From contig NC_090178.1 of NCBI RefSeq assembly GCF_024679245.1, forward strand, positions 6,388,202 through 6,452,201: a stretch of DNA of 64,000 nt. Direction: 5' to 3'. This stretch comes from Pseudorasbora parva. Lineage: Eukaryota; Chordata; Actinopteri; Cypriniformes; Gobionidae. The translations under genes and the position numbers were made by a program. The notes under the pieces are model-generated. The model saw only the letters and a list, made by a program, of their open reading frames with translations, was not told the origin of the DNA and made no database searches. Shown here one piece after another: positions 50,349 to 59,259 of the stretch (position 1 is the stretch's first letter; every line of letters begins with the position of its first letter).

Positions 50349-50728
50349 TGTCACATGCCTGTCCTGTCGTGTGTGCACTTGTGGGTTTTGTTATGTTGAG
50401 CATGTGCTCGTGTCCCTGTCAGTTCCCTCCCCCTTGTTATCTGATTATTGGTTAATTTGCCCCACCTGTTCTCCCTCATTATCTGCCTTGTTTGTTCCCT
50501 TTATAATCTCCTTGTGTTTGTCAGTCTGTGTTGGATCCTTGTGTAATGTCTGCGTCTCCCGTTCCCCCAGTGACTTCTGTTGGTATGTTTTGAGTTTTAG
50601 TTTATGTTCTATTATGTGTTTTGCCCCCTCGTGGGTGTTTGTTTTGTATTTATGTTTTATTTGTTATAAATATATATCCTTTTCTGCACTTGAGTCCTCG
50701 CACCATTTCCTTTGTCTGTAACGTGACA
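50349..50728 (+). repeat. 5' LTR
   Basis: 380 bp, TG...CA ends. TATAAT at 50502-50507 is a plausible TATA box; transcription would start about 50530, where GTTGGATCCTT begins. A 15-codon upstream frame starts at 50546. No clear AATAAA is visible. Confidence 0.9.
50502..50507 (+). promoter_or_regulatory. TATA box of the LTR promoter
   Basis: TATAAT sits 28 nt before GTTGGATCCTT (50530-50540), the segment complementary to the primer-binding site. That spacing would place the RNA 5' end at or next to the complementary segment, as self-priming needs. Confidence 0.6.
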
Positions 50729-50729
50729 G

Positions 50730-50740
50730 AAGGATCCAAC
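50730..50740 (+). other. Self-priming primer-binding site
   Basis: AAGGATCCAAC, one base after the 5' LTR, is the exact reverse complement of GTTGGATCCTT at 50530-50540 in the LTR (repeated at 52476-52486). It does not start with TGG, as a tRNA-primed site would. In Tf1 of fission yeast, 11 nt at the RNA 5' end pair with the primer-binding site to prime reverse transcription, and sushi-like vertebrate elements have been reported to do the same. The match here is also 11 nt. Confidence 0.75.
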
Positions 50741-50746
50741 CATACA

Positions 50747-52294
50747 ATGAGGACTCAGCAGAGAAGTTCTCCCTCGGTGCCAGTCCCGGGGGTCCCGAGT
50801 CCGGGAATCCCGAGTCCAGACATGGCCTGGAGGGCTGTTATGGGAGGCTTTGTGGTGGCAGTCCTGCATGCTTGGGAGAAGCACAGGGTGTCATCCACAA
50901 CTCCGGTGGTCCCAGTTCCGGTGGATCGTGTTCCGGTGGTCCCAGTTCCGGTGGTCCCTGTGCCGGTGGATCGTGTTCCGGTGGATCGTGTTCCGGTGGT
51001 CCCTGTGCCGGTGGATCGTGTTCCGGTGGTCCCAGTGCCGGTGGATCGTGTTCCGGTGGTCCCTGTGCCGGTGGATCGTGTTCCGGTGGTCCCTGTGCCG
51101 GTGGATCGTGTTCCGGTGGTCCCTGTGCCGGTGGATCGTGCTCCGGTGGTCCCTGTGCCGGTGGATCGTGCTCCGGTGGTCCCTGTGCTGGTGGACTCCG
51201 TTCCGGTGGTCCCGAGTCCGGAAACGGCCTGGAGGGCTGTGATGGGATGCTTTGTGGTGGCAGTCCTGCATGCGTGGAAGGAGCACAGGGCTTTATCCGA
51301 AGCCCCGGAGGCAGTTCCGGTGGTCCCAGTTCCGGCGGATCGTGTTCCGGTGGTCCCTGTGCCGGTGAATTGTGTTCCGGTGGTCCCTGTGCTGGTGGAT
51401 CGTGTTCCGGTGGTCCCAGTTCCGGCAGATCATGTTCCGGTGGTCCCAATGCCAGCAGATTGTATTCCGGTGGTCCCAGTGCTGGTGGATACTGCTGGAC
51501 TGGAGAAGTTTCCCCAACGCCCTGCCTGCGCCGCCGAGGCGTCCTGCTCTCCGTGCGCCGCTGAGGCGTCCTGCTCTCCGTGCGCCGCTGAGGCGTCCTG
51601 CTCTCCGTGCGCCGCTGAGGCGTCCTGCTCTCCGTGCGACTCTGAGGCGTCCTGCTCTCACCGCGCCGCTGAGGCGTCCTGCTCTCACTGCGCCTCCCTG
51701 GCGCTCCCTGCACTGACCGCACCACCCAGGAGTCCTGCTCTCACCGCGCCTCCCTGGCGCCCTGCTCTACCCATGCCGCCCTGGCCGCCTGAACTCTGCG
51801 GGCCGCCCCGGCCACCTGAACTCGGTGGGCCTCCCGACTTCGGCGGGCCGCCCTGGTCATTCGAACTTTGTGTGCCACCATGGCCTCCTGAACTTTTTGT
51901 TTTCCTCGTTCCTCCCTTGTTTACCCCTCCCTTGTCTGTACCTTCTTTGTCTGTCCCTCCCGTGCCCCCCTGGTCTGTCCCTCCCGTGCCCCCCTGGTCT
52001 GTCCCTCCCGTGCCCCCCTGGTCTGTTCCTCCCGTGCCCCCCTGGTCTGTTCCTCCCGTGCCCCCCTGGTCTGTTCCTCCCGTGCCCCCCTGGTCTGTTC
52101 CTCCCGTGCCCCCCTGGTCTGTCCCTCCCGTCCCTCCCTGGTCTGTCCCTCCCGTCCCTCCCTGGTCTGTCCCTCCCGTCCCTCCCTGGTCTGTCCCTCC
52201 CGTCCCTCCCTGGTCTGTCCCTCCCGTCCCGCCCGGGTCTGTCCCTCCCGTCCCTAGTGGAGCGTCTGGTAGCCGCTCCTTAAGGAGGGGGTAA
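50747..52294 (+). CDS. 515-codon Pro/Val-rich repeat protein of the LTR element
   Basis: ATG at 50747 (MRTQQRSSPSVPVPGVPSPG) runs open to TAA at 52292-52294, whose last base abuts the 3' LTR. Order: a short Ser/Pro leader; AWRAVMGGFVVAVLHAWE; a block of VPVVPVPVDR decapeptides (30-bp units, about 50905-51215); a second AWRAVMGCFVVAVLHAWK; more decapeptides with D/N/H variants; LEKFPQRPA; six 9-residue Cys units such as CAAEASCSP (27 bp, about 51527-51690); a Pro/Leu stretch; and about 13 SVPPVPPW octapeptides (24 bp, about 51950-52258). No CCHC knuckle, protease DTG/DSG or YxDD is present. All repeat units are multiples of three, so the frame survives expansion. I do not recognise the protein. 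It may be a product acting in trans, or filler kept open by unit size. Confidence 0.6.
   Translation: MRTQQRSSPSVPVPGVPSPGIPSPDMAWRAVMGGFVVAVLHAWEKHRVSSTTPVVPVPVDRVPVVPVPVVPVPVDRVPVDRVPVVPVPVDRVPVVPVPVDRVPVVPVPVDRVPVVPVPVDRVPVVPVPVDRAPVVPVPVDRAPVVPVLVDSVPVVPSPETAWRAVMGCFVVAVLHAWKEHRALSEAPEAVPVVPVPADRVPVVPVPVNCVPVVPVLVDRVPVVPVPADHVPVVPMPADCIPVVPVLVDTAGLEKFPQRPACAAEASCSPCAAEASCSPCAAEASCSPCAAEASCSPCDSEASCSHRAAEASCSHCASLALPALTAPPRSPALTAPPWRPALPMPPWPPELCGPPRPPELGGPPDFGGPPWSFELCVPPWPPELFVFLVPPLFTPPLSVPSLSVPPVPPWSVPPVPPWSVPPVPPWSVPPVPPWSVPPVPPWSVPPVPPWSVPPVPPWSVPPVPPWSVPPVPPWSVPPVPPWSVPPVPPWSVPPVPPGSVPPVPSGASGSRSLRRG
50905..51500 (+). repeat. 30-bp minisatellite (VPVVPVPVDR units) in two blocks
   Basis: Units of gttccggtggtccctgtgcc-ggtggatcgt type repeat from 50905 to about 51215 and, more degenerate, 51312-51500. 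Between them is a duplicated ~100-bp segment encoding AWRAVMGCFVVAVLHAW. The repeats hold open frames on both strands, for example an antisense frame 51725-50838. Confidence 0.85.
51527..51700 (+). repeat. 27-bp minisatellite encoding CAAEASCSP
   Basis: Six units of tgcgccgctgaggcgtcctg-ctctccg; the last two vary (CDSEASCSH, RAAEASCSH). Confidence 0.85.
51950..52258 (+). repeat. 24-bp minisatellite encoding SVPPVPPW
   Basis: About 13 units of tctgtccctcccgtgcccccctgg type, with C/T variants that fall in runs (TGTTCC in the middle, CCTCCC toward the end), suggesting local expansion. Confidence 0.88.
52282..52292 (+). other. Polypurine tract before the 3' LTR
   Basis: AAGGAGGGGGT(AA) immediately precedes the 3' LTR (TG at 52295-52296), the normal place for plus-strand priming. 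The tract encodes the last residues (RRG) and stop of the internal ORF. Confidence 0.75.
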
Positions 52295-52674
52295 TGTCAC
52301 ATGCCTGTCCTGTCGTGTGTGCACTTGTGGGTTTTGTTATGTTGAGCATGTGCTCGCGTCCCTGTCAGTTCCCTCCCCCTTGTTATCTGATTATTGGTTA
52401 ATTTGCCCCACCTGTTCTCCCTCATTATCTGCCTTGTTTGTTCCCTTTATAATCTCCTTGTGTTTGTCAGTCTGTGTTGGATCCTTGTGTAATGTCTGCG
52501 TCTCCCGTTCCCCCAGTGACTTCTGTTGGTATGTTTTGAGTTTTAGTTTATGTTCTATTATGTGTTTTGCCCCCTCGTGGGTGTTTGTTTTGTATTTATG
52601 TTTTATTTGTTATAAATATATATCCTTTTCTGCACTTGAGTCCTCGCACCATTTCCTTTGTCTGTAACGTGACA
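52295..52674 (+). repeat. 3' LTR
   Basis: 380 bp, apparently identical to the 5' LTR except for C in place of T in '...gtgctcgcgtccctg'. Followed by the duplicated GAAAT. Confidence 0.9.
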
Positions 52675-52679
52675 GAAAT

Positions 52680-53109
52680 GCGTAAACCTTGAAAAAAGGT
52701 TTTTTTTTCAAAAGTTCTTCATCAGTGTCATAAATTGTATTATTAAGATATAAATATTATATTAGTTCTAGTTTAGTTTAGTGCACATTGCTTGGCCCCT
52801 TTTAAAAATGTATATATGAATAATGTAAGGCTTGAAAGAAGGTAGTTAATGTGTATGGTTTCTTCGAGTTGTTGTGATATTAGTCTGTGGCATGTGTTCA
52901 GCCGCAGCCCTTTCCTCTCAGGATGAGGAGAATCAGCAGTGTTGTGCTCTGTATTGTTTGAGTTGCTGGGTTTGGAAGAAACAGCCCGAGGGTTTGGATT
53001 CTGGAGAAAGTTCCCAAACATCTGCTTCAGCTGGGAATGTCAGCCGCAGCATTCCTCAAGCCGGAGCTCGAGGGCTGAAAAACAGAGCTGTGCGGGCTTC
53101 AGTCATCAG

Positions 53110-53148
<39 letters not shown>

Positions 53149-53337
53149 TGCCTCACACACCTGGTCTTGATCGTGAAAAAACATTGACTCACCGTATAGT
53201 TCTTGTCACACCTCTTAACCATCCAGACAGTCTGTTTAATATATGCCCTGTATCGTGCAACTCGGACGTTTAATTTAGCTGTCAAATGAACTGATGCTGT
53301 TTGCATCTCTGCCATTTAAACGGTTGTTTGAATTGTT
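52680..53337. other. Intron 3 sequence with a short (TG)n
   Basis: Bases 52870-53100 are balanced in composition with no supported exon. (TG)n lies at 53110-53147. Confidence 0.4.
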
Positions 53338-53931
53338 TTAAAGGTCCCGTTCTTCGCGATTCCATCTTTCAGACTTTAGTTAGTGTGAAATGTTGCTGTT
53401 AGAGCAGAAATAATACCTGTAAAATTATAAAGCTCAAAGTTCAATGCCAAGCGAGATATTTTATTTAACAGAAGTTCCCTTTCAAAGCCTACAGCGAACG
53501 CCTCTGCACTTCCTTCAGGAATGACGTCACTAGAACCGTTTGTTGACTAACCCTCCGCCCACAAGAACACGCAAAATAGGGGGCGTGGTCTCATTGCTCT
53601 CTCACGTGGAGAAGAGCGCGCATTCAGCGCTTGCATCTCCCCGTTATGGTAAGAGGCGGGACCTTTCTGGGCAAAGTGCGCTAAGCTGCTGTCCAATCAC
53701 AACATGGGAAGGGCTGGCCCAATCAGAACTCGTTATGTGTTTCTGAAGGAGGGACTTCATAGAACAAGGAAATCATCAGGCCGTTTTAGGACAGAGAAAA
53801 CAGCGCTGTACAGATAAGTAAATTGTGTGAAAAATTGTGTTTTTTTTATACGCGAAACATGAACTCATGTTATATGGCACACTGTAAACACAATCAAAGC
53901 TTCGAAAACACGCGAAGAACGGGACCTTTAA
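53338..53931. mobile_element. TTAA-flanked element (586 bp)
   Basis: TTAA at 53338-53341 and 53928-53931. Inverted ends AGGTCCCGTTCTTCGCG and CGAAGAACGGGACCT. The interior 'ctttagttagtgtgaaatgt' and 'agctcaaagttcaatgccaa' resembles 43564-44077, so the two are relatives with different ends. Confidence 0.8.
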
Positions 53932-53974
53932 GCTCATCAAGTCTTGTAAATGCTCCATGGTTGTGTTTTTGAAC

Positions 53975-54295
53975 TACTGTTCAGAAGTTTGGGTTCAGTA
54001 AGATTAGTTTTATTCAGCAAGGATGCATTAAATTCATCAAAGAATCCTGAAGAAAATTTTCAACATTGATAATAATCATAAATGTTTCTTGAGCAGTAAA
54101 TCGTCATATTAGAATGATTTCTGAAGGATCATCTGGCACTGAAGACTGGAGCAATGAAAATTCAGCTTTAATCACAGGATTAAATTACATTTGAAAATAT
54201 ATTCACATAAAAAACAGTTTTTTAAAATTGTAATAATATTTTGCAGTATTACTGATTTGACTGTATTTTTGATCAAATGAATTGCATTTAAAACA
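53975..54295. mobile_element. Partial TA-flanked foldback MITE
   Basis: 'ctgttcagaagtttgggttc', 'gcaaggatgcattaaa', 'tctgaaggatcatctggcac' and 'cagctttaatcacagg' are in family order. Confidence 0.6.
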
Positions 54296-54481
54296 CACAT
54301 TTGATCAGTTTATGCAGTCTCTGCAACACTTTGAGCTAGTTTTGAATCTTCATAAATGAGCTGAACTGATCAACTCTAACTCTTTTTGCTGCTGAAGTTT
54401 AAAAATAAAATGTGCTAATCACATCGGTGTTTAATTTGAAATGACACTCATCATGTTCAGTGGATTCTGTGATCCGTTTAG

Positions 54482-54685
54482 GTGTCTCTGATGATGGTCT
54501 GCGCTCAAGTCCCAGAAGGAACAGTAACAGTGGAGATGAATTAGTTCCTCCCAAACCCTCCATCAGACCAGCGGTCTCTCCTGCCCCGTCCACGACGCCC
54601 CCTGCTGTCTGTTCCTCACCGCTGCCCTCTCTCATGACCCAGGTCAACCAGGAGCTCTTGACCTCTGGTGCGATAACACTACCTG
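54482..54685 (+). CDS. plekhg4b: Exon 4: linker end and start of SEC14-like domain
   Basis: Acceptor TTTAG before 54482, donor GTACGT at 54686; 204 nt, phase 1 in and out. Joins NKENTG of exon 3 to VSDDGLRSSPRRNSNSGDEL, a Pro/Ser stretch (PSIRPAVSPAPSTTPP) and MTQVNQELLTSGAITLPG. In the family the '(L/E)LL.SG...LPG' segment opens the CRAL-TRIO-like domain and is followed by (T/N)xDRxGRA, which exon 5 supplies. Confidence 0.88.
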
Positions 54686-54740
54686 GTACGTGACCGGGGT
54701 CTCGCCTATCAGCATACAGAAAAACAGATGCTAAGAATTT

Positions 54741-54813
54741 ATATATAATATAATATAATATAATATAATATAATATAATATAATATAATATAATATAATA
54801 TAATATAATATAA
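54741..54813. repeat. (TAATA)n pentanucleotide repeat
   Basis: About 14 TAATA units starting about 55 bp after the exon 4 donor. Confidence 0.9.
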
Positions 54814-55122
54814 ATGAATTCGTTTTTAATGCATTGCAAAATGCAAAATTTTTATTTTTATGTTTTTTATTTTTAGTCATTTTACTACTTAAACTAAATA
54901 AAAATGAGAAACGTTGGCTTGGCAACTAAAATAAAATATGTTGTTTTATTTCAGTTAATGTTCATATTATTTCAAGTAATGTTTTTTATGTTCTTAGTTT
55001 TAGTTAACAAAAAATCTATAGCTAGTAATTAAGAAATAAATAAATAAAATAAAAAATAAAAATAATATTTTTCTTAAATACTAGTTTTTATTTTACAATA
55101 GTAATATTTCTTATTTACTGTT

Positions 55123-55125
<3 letters not shown>

Positions 55126-55208
<83 letters not shown>
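55126..55208. repeat. (TA)n microsatellite
   Basis: Uninterrupted TA ending next to the target duplication of the solo LTR at 55214. Confidence 0.95.
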
Positions 55209-55213
<5 letters not shown>

Positions 55214-55851
55214 TGTAACAAAGTTAAAGGCTCAGGGAAGGAGGAGGCGGGAAAAGGTAAATGTTAAATGTAAATTTTAATTATGAAATTACCAAACCAC
55301 AAAACGAAAGTAAAAGGCAGCCCCTCACGGACATAAAATATTAAAAAAAGCAACGTTAAAGGTGCAGTGTGTAATATTGACAGCTAGTGGTTAAAATGGG
55401 TACTGCAGTCCAAAATTCAAAATATTGGAGAGGGTTGTTTGCCCCGTTTTTTGGGTCGGGTAGAATCTGCGATCTATGACCCAGTTTGCTGGCCTCTGTG
55501 GCTTTAATACGCTGTGTTTAACACCAACTTGCAACCCCGGGTGTCAATAGTATATTGGTTTTATTGGTTATATCGGTAAATTGGTAGTGGGCGGAATCAC
55601 ACAAACAAAAACACACATTCCAACACAGAATGCACATTTATAATAACTGGCTGTAGCTTTGCTTTTTTAGAGAAACATTTTTGCAAACATACAGTATTAT
55701 GGTATTGATTGCTAAAATGACATACAGCACCTTTAAGTCCCAGGCCTCCTCCTCCTTTTATCCATCCAGAGCTCTTCCATGAGAACCAAGACCGGTGTGT
55801 CCCGCACAGATGTGACTCATTAACATTCACTCTGCTTCCTGCCACATTATT
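55209..55851 (-). mobile_element. Solo LTR carrying a nested TTAA element
   Basis: 55214-55846 starts TGTAACAAAG and ends CTGCCACA and is flanked by exact TTATT on both sides (55209-55213, 55847-55851). Removing the nested element 55360-55732 leaves about 256 bp with TG...CA ends. Words such as 'ggaaggaggaggcgggaaaa' and 'ggcagccc' are shared in order with the solo LTR at 5047, so both belong to one minus-oriented family. Confidence 0.75.
55356..55736. mobile_element. TTAA-flanked element inside the solo LTR (373 bp)
   Basis: TTAA at 55356-55359 and 55733-55736; left end AGGTGCAGTGTGTAA, right end ACAGCACCT. Non-coding. Confidence 0.75.
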
Positions 55852-56048
55852 ATTTTACAGTCATTTTGATATAATCACAAAATTTTGGGGGAAACTTTGC
55901 AACCCCTACAAACAAGCACAGCTTTTCTCAATGCATTTTAAAACGCAACGGCAGTTTTTTATCAGAAAAATCCCAGTAGATTTGAAGTGTGCCCCGAATG
56001 AAGTGTGCAGTTTGATTTCTCGGGTTACTCATCTGACCCCTGCTGCAG

Positions 56049-56172
56049 GTAACCAGGACCGCAGTGGGAGAGCAGTGCTGCAGGTGTGCTCCAGGAGCCA
56101 GGTGTGGACAGACGCGCGTCACACCACAAACCAGATCACCGGGCTGATCTGCTACTACTGCAACAGACTGCG
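56049..56172 (+). CDS. plekhg4b: Exon 5: SEC14-like domain, N-terminal part
   Basis: Acceptor CTGCAG before 56049, donor GTGAGG at 56173; 124 nt, phase 1 in, phase 2 out. Encodes NQDRSGRAVLQVCSRSQVWT and then TTNQITGLICYYCNRLR. DRxGRAxLxxC followed by W and a helix ending in Y..LR is the family's CRAL-TRIO-like signature. Confidence 0.9.
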
Positions 56173-56387
56173 GTGAGGAACGCCTCGTTGATGCTGGTGT
56201 CTCACTTCCTGTGCTTCCATCTCTCAATCTCAGCCCCATCTCTGTGGAGGCACGAGCGGGGTCACCCGTTACTCAACCGACATGGAAATGATTCGCTCTC
56301 GGTTTGCTGAGAGGCAGTTGTGTCGCAGGCTTTATTTTGCGAGACAAATTTGACGTGCTAAGTGTCTTGCGTTTTTTTTTCTTTCAG

Positions 56388-56481
56388 GAGGGAGAAACGA
56401 GATCTGGGTTTGACGGTTCTCGTAGACGCTCGCAGACAGCAGGCCACTTCCACGCTGTTCTCCGCTCTGTCTCAGTTTCAG
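56388..56481 (+). CDS. plekhg4b: Exon 6: SEC14-like domain, central strand
   Basis: Acceptor CTTTCAG before 56388, donor GTGAGA at 56482; 94 nt, phase 2 in, phase 0 out. Encodes REKRDLGLTVLVDARRQQAT and STLFSALSQFQ. LGLTVLVDAR is the strongest family word of this domain, and LFSAL..(L/F)Q follows in all members I recall. Confidence 0.93.
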
Positions 56482-57498
56482 GTGAGACGGTACAGATCAG
56501 CTGTAAATGACACATCTAAAGCCCTAATGCAGTTAATCCTGGCTTTTTAAAGCCTGACATATGAAATAATAGTCAGAACAATCTTTTTTTTAATGATTTT
56601 TATTTAAAAAATGTGAAAGAAATTGGTATTTTATTGCTCACAGTATAAAATAGTGAGAATAATCAGTAAAAACACCTTCATTTTTATTCAAAGGCCCAAA
56701 CTGGCATATGCAATTTGGTACAGATGCAAATATTAAAATGACCAAAAATTCAATCAGAGATTTTTATCTTAGTTCAGCAGACTACTTGCATAAAATGCAC
56801 GTGAATATCAGTCGTCACTCTATATCTCCCAATATTATGTCTTAGTAAGACAATATTTAAATGCTTAGTTTATAATAAAAGCTCTGTAGTTTGAAAACGA
56901 AATGCAATACAATGATGTTTGAGAGATGAGCAAATAAACTTTCCTCAAAACCCTGATACATTTTGACAAGTTTTATCTAAAACATGACGGATATTCATGT
57001 AAAGCTATAACCTACAAGACATTATCACCCAATTTGTCACATATTTGCACTTTTGTGCCAGAAACATAGCACGTACTCAGGCAGTATCGACCTCATTTTG
57101 GTTCATTTTGAGATGTATGACTTGTGCTGCTCAAAACAACTTTGTTCATGTTAATTTTTTAATTGTGTATATTTTAGGGTATTTCAGCATTTTTCAGCAT
57201 CACACTATGTATAGAGCCGATGACTGTCAGCTTCTGCCTGCTTCATGTCAAATATCTCAAGGAAAGCCTGTCCTCGGGGACTGAAACGAGGCCTGTGTTA
57301 GCTTGTCTCTTAAACACACTCTGAGAAAATGATCAGTCCAAACATGCAGAGAAATACAGGGAAGATATGAGTTAAGAGTGCTGTGAAATTAAGGGTTTGA
57401 GGCAACTAAAATATGTTCCTATTAGCACTGTTACATGCAATAAATGATCTAAACTGTTTAGTCTTTGTAATTATCCATATATATATATATGGATATAT
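56482..57498. other. Intron 6 sequence, nothing recognised
   Basis: Non-coding, A/T-rich, with a short (AT)n at 57478-57490. Confidence 0.4.
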
Positions 57499-57782
57499 TA
57501 GGGCCGGGACTTAATTAATATAAGTAATTTTTATTAAAATAACATAATTTTAACCACACTTATTTTTGCACCGCAGAACGTTTTTCAATGAATGAGTTTC
57601 GACGGACCGATTATACTGGAACACCAACTAGCGCTCCGGAGTCACGACAACAACAAACCAGTGAATATGAACGAAGAAGCTGATGAGACCGCTTTGCTTG
57701 GCCCCGTGGATGGGAAATTTTGTTTTTAAAAAACGAAAGGATGGAAGCGTCGACAAGAGCATGGTTGTGTGCAAGCTCTACA

Positions 57783-58929
57783 CAGGGTTGCCAACTCTCA
57801 CGCTGGCGTGAGACTCACGCTTTCAGGCTCTGTCTCACGCTCTCACTCCGCCCAACTCAAGCTCACGCCAAATTGCCAAACCTGCTTTTGATATTAAACA
57901 AAGCTATAAGCTTTAATTTTTTAAAATGTGTTTTAATGAAATTCAAACAATGAATAGCGTTTTGGCGCTAATGTGGCATAATGTTAAAGCCAGAGGCGTT
58001 GAAAAGCGGAGTTGCATGCTCTCGTCTCCCTGCGGCGCGCGCTGGTCACGTGGCCCATGAGCGCTCAATACTTCTAGCGCTGTGCCAATGAATTTAAATG
58101 GCTTAAGCGAATACACACCAGTTTCACTATATAGATGTTTGCTGCAAGTTTTGGTAAACAGTACAGCTTAGTGTTAGTGTTTATTGATTATTAAGTCAGC
58201 CATATTTACAGGATCGTTTTTATTATGGAGAGTGATAGAGATTCAACATTGTTAACATTAATGTTATTCTTGTATTTAGCCCTCAGGTATTCCTTACTAA
58301 TAGGTCACACTCATACTCATTAAATTATATTTATTGAATATTTTGAGGAGATCTTTTGGTACTAAATACTATTTGTGCAACAATTATTGTCAATAAATAA
58401 CCACTTAAAACATTTTTCTTCTAATATTTGTATTTCTTCTAAAATTTATATTACAATTAGTGTAGTAATTAATATTAAAATAGAGAATTCCAATTCAAAG
58501 AGGCAAATTAGTCATTTTGTGGCTAAAAAATATTAATGTTTATTTGCAATGCCATTAGGTGCCTTATGGCTCTTTAATAAATATACATGAATCTAATAGT
58601 TGCTCAAAAATATATTGCAGTCTTTGCATTCTAATAAATATTTAGATATGATGATCAAACACTAGATTTCTTTAAATGTGAAATTTCAAAACTTAAATAA
58701 CTTGCATTCTAATCTTTTTAATGAATAATGATACTTATATAAGCAGTCACAAGTGAATATTAAGGAATGGCACATATAATTTGACCCATGTTTTATGTAT
58801 TATTATGTACAGTATATATACTAGATATAAACTGATACTGAATCAAGATCAAAAGCATTACCCCCCCCCCCCCCCCCCCGGCCCTCAAAAAATCTCACTC
58901 CAACCTAAACTTAAAAGTTGGCAACCCTG
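57783..58929. mobile_element. Nested element with CAGGGTTGCCAAC ends (1147 bp)
   Basis: Ends CAGGGTTGCCAAC and GTTGGCAACCCTG are inverted. The flanks (GCTCTACA and CATACAAC) share only part of a duplication. The interior is A/T-rich and non-coding apart from a GC-rich left part. hAT-like by its ends. Confidence 0.65.
58861..58879. repeat. Poly-C tract (19 nt)
   Basis: Nineteen consecutive C near the right end of the nested element; the length may be unreliable in assembly. Confidence 0.9.
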
Positions 58930-59259
58930 CATACAACAAGGAATTAGCGTATCACCGCAGCACATCGAGCCTCAAATATCACAAATATGCTTTTGCTAAA
59001 CTTAATGGCAAACATTGCACTGGTCTGCTGGACTGAAATAAATAAACAATATTTTGTTGATTAAGCTTATGTATTCAGTCATTTCATAAGCTTCAGTGTA
59101 TTCAGTCAATGGTATACTAAAAATCCATGTGAAAAATTACTTCTCACTGTTCTCAGGTCAAATATTTATATGCAATTAAAATGCGATTAATTTCGATTAA
59201 TTAATTACAAAGCCTCTAAATAATTAGATTTTTTTTTTTTTAATCGAGTCCCGGCCCTA

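Larger units (their letters stand above)
50344..52679 (+). mobile_element. Young complete non-autonomous LTR retroelement (2326 bp)
   Basis: Two 380-bp direct repeats (50349-50728, 52295-52674) begin TGTCACATGCC and end ...CGTGACA. I see a single difference (T at about 50411 versus C at the matching place). GAAAT is duplicated exactly outside both ends (50344-50348, 52675-52679). A self-complementary primer-binding site follows the 5' LTR and a polypurine tract precedes the 3' LTR. Between them is one 515-codon repetitive ORF and no gag, protease, reverse transcriptase, RNase H or integrase. It therefore has the cis signals of a Ty3/gypsy-type (Tf1/sushi-like) element and must have borrowed enzymes from another copy. 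It lies in sense orientation in the host gene's intron 3. Low LTR divergence indicates recent insertion. Confidence 0.9.
57735..59000 (+). pseudogene. BED-type zinc-finger remnant of a hAT transposase, split
   Basis: Before the nested insertion the reading DGSVDKSMVVCKLY is visible; after it, NKELAYHRSTSSLKYH. Together they resemble the C-x2-C...H...H BED finger of hAT transposases, except that the second Cys position reads Tyr or falls at the break. A fragment only; no catalytic domain remains. Confidence 0.5.
57499..59259. mobile_element. hAT-like element with GGGCCGGGAC ends, host of another insertion
   Basis: Ends TAGGGCCGGGACT and GAGTCCCGGCCCTA are inverted. Subterminal 'aattaatcgaaattaatcgc'-type words (minus strand, near 59195) are typical of a common fish hAT family. 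About 57655-57782 and 58932-59000 together carry a degraded BED-finger coding remnant split by the nested element 57783-58929. No exact target duplication was found. Confidence 0.6.

Noticed and set aside
50872..51564. 230-codon Gly/Ser/Cys-rich frame (GGSCSGGPCAGG repeats) on the + strand
   Set aside because: Shifted reading of the VPVVPVPVDR minisatellite. The 515-codon frame is longer, starts just after the PBS and spans the whole interior, so it is the better candidate.
50838..51725. 295-codon open frame on the minus strand inside the LTR element
   Set aside because: It is the antisense reading of the same 30- and 27-bp repeats; multiples of three keep several frames open at once. No start context, promoter or family resemblance on that strand.
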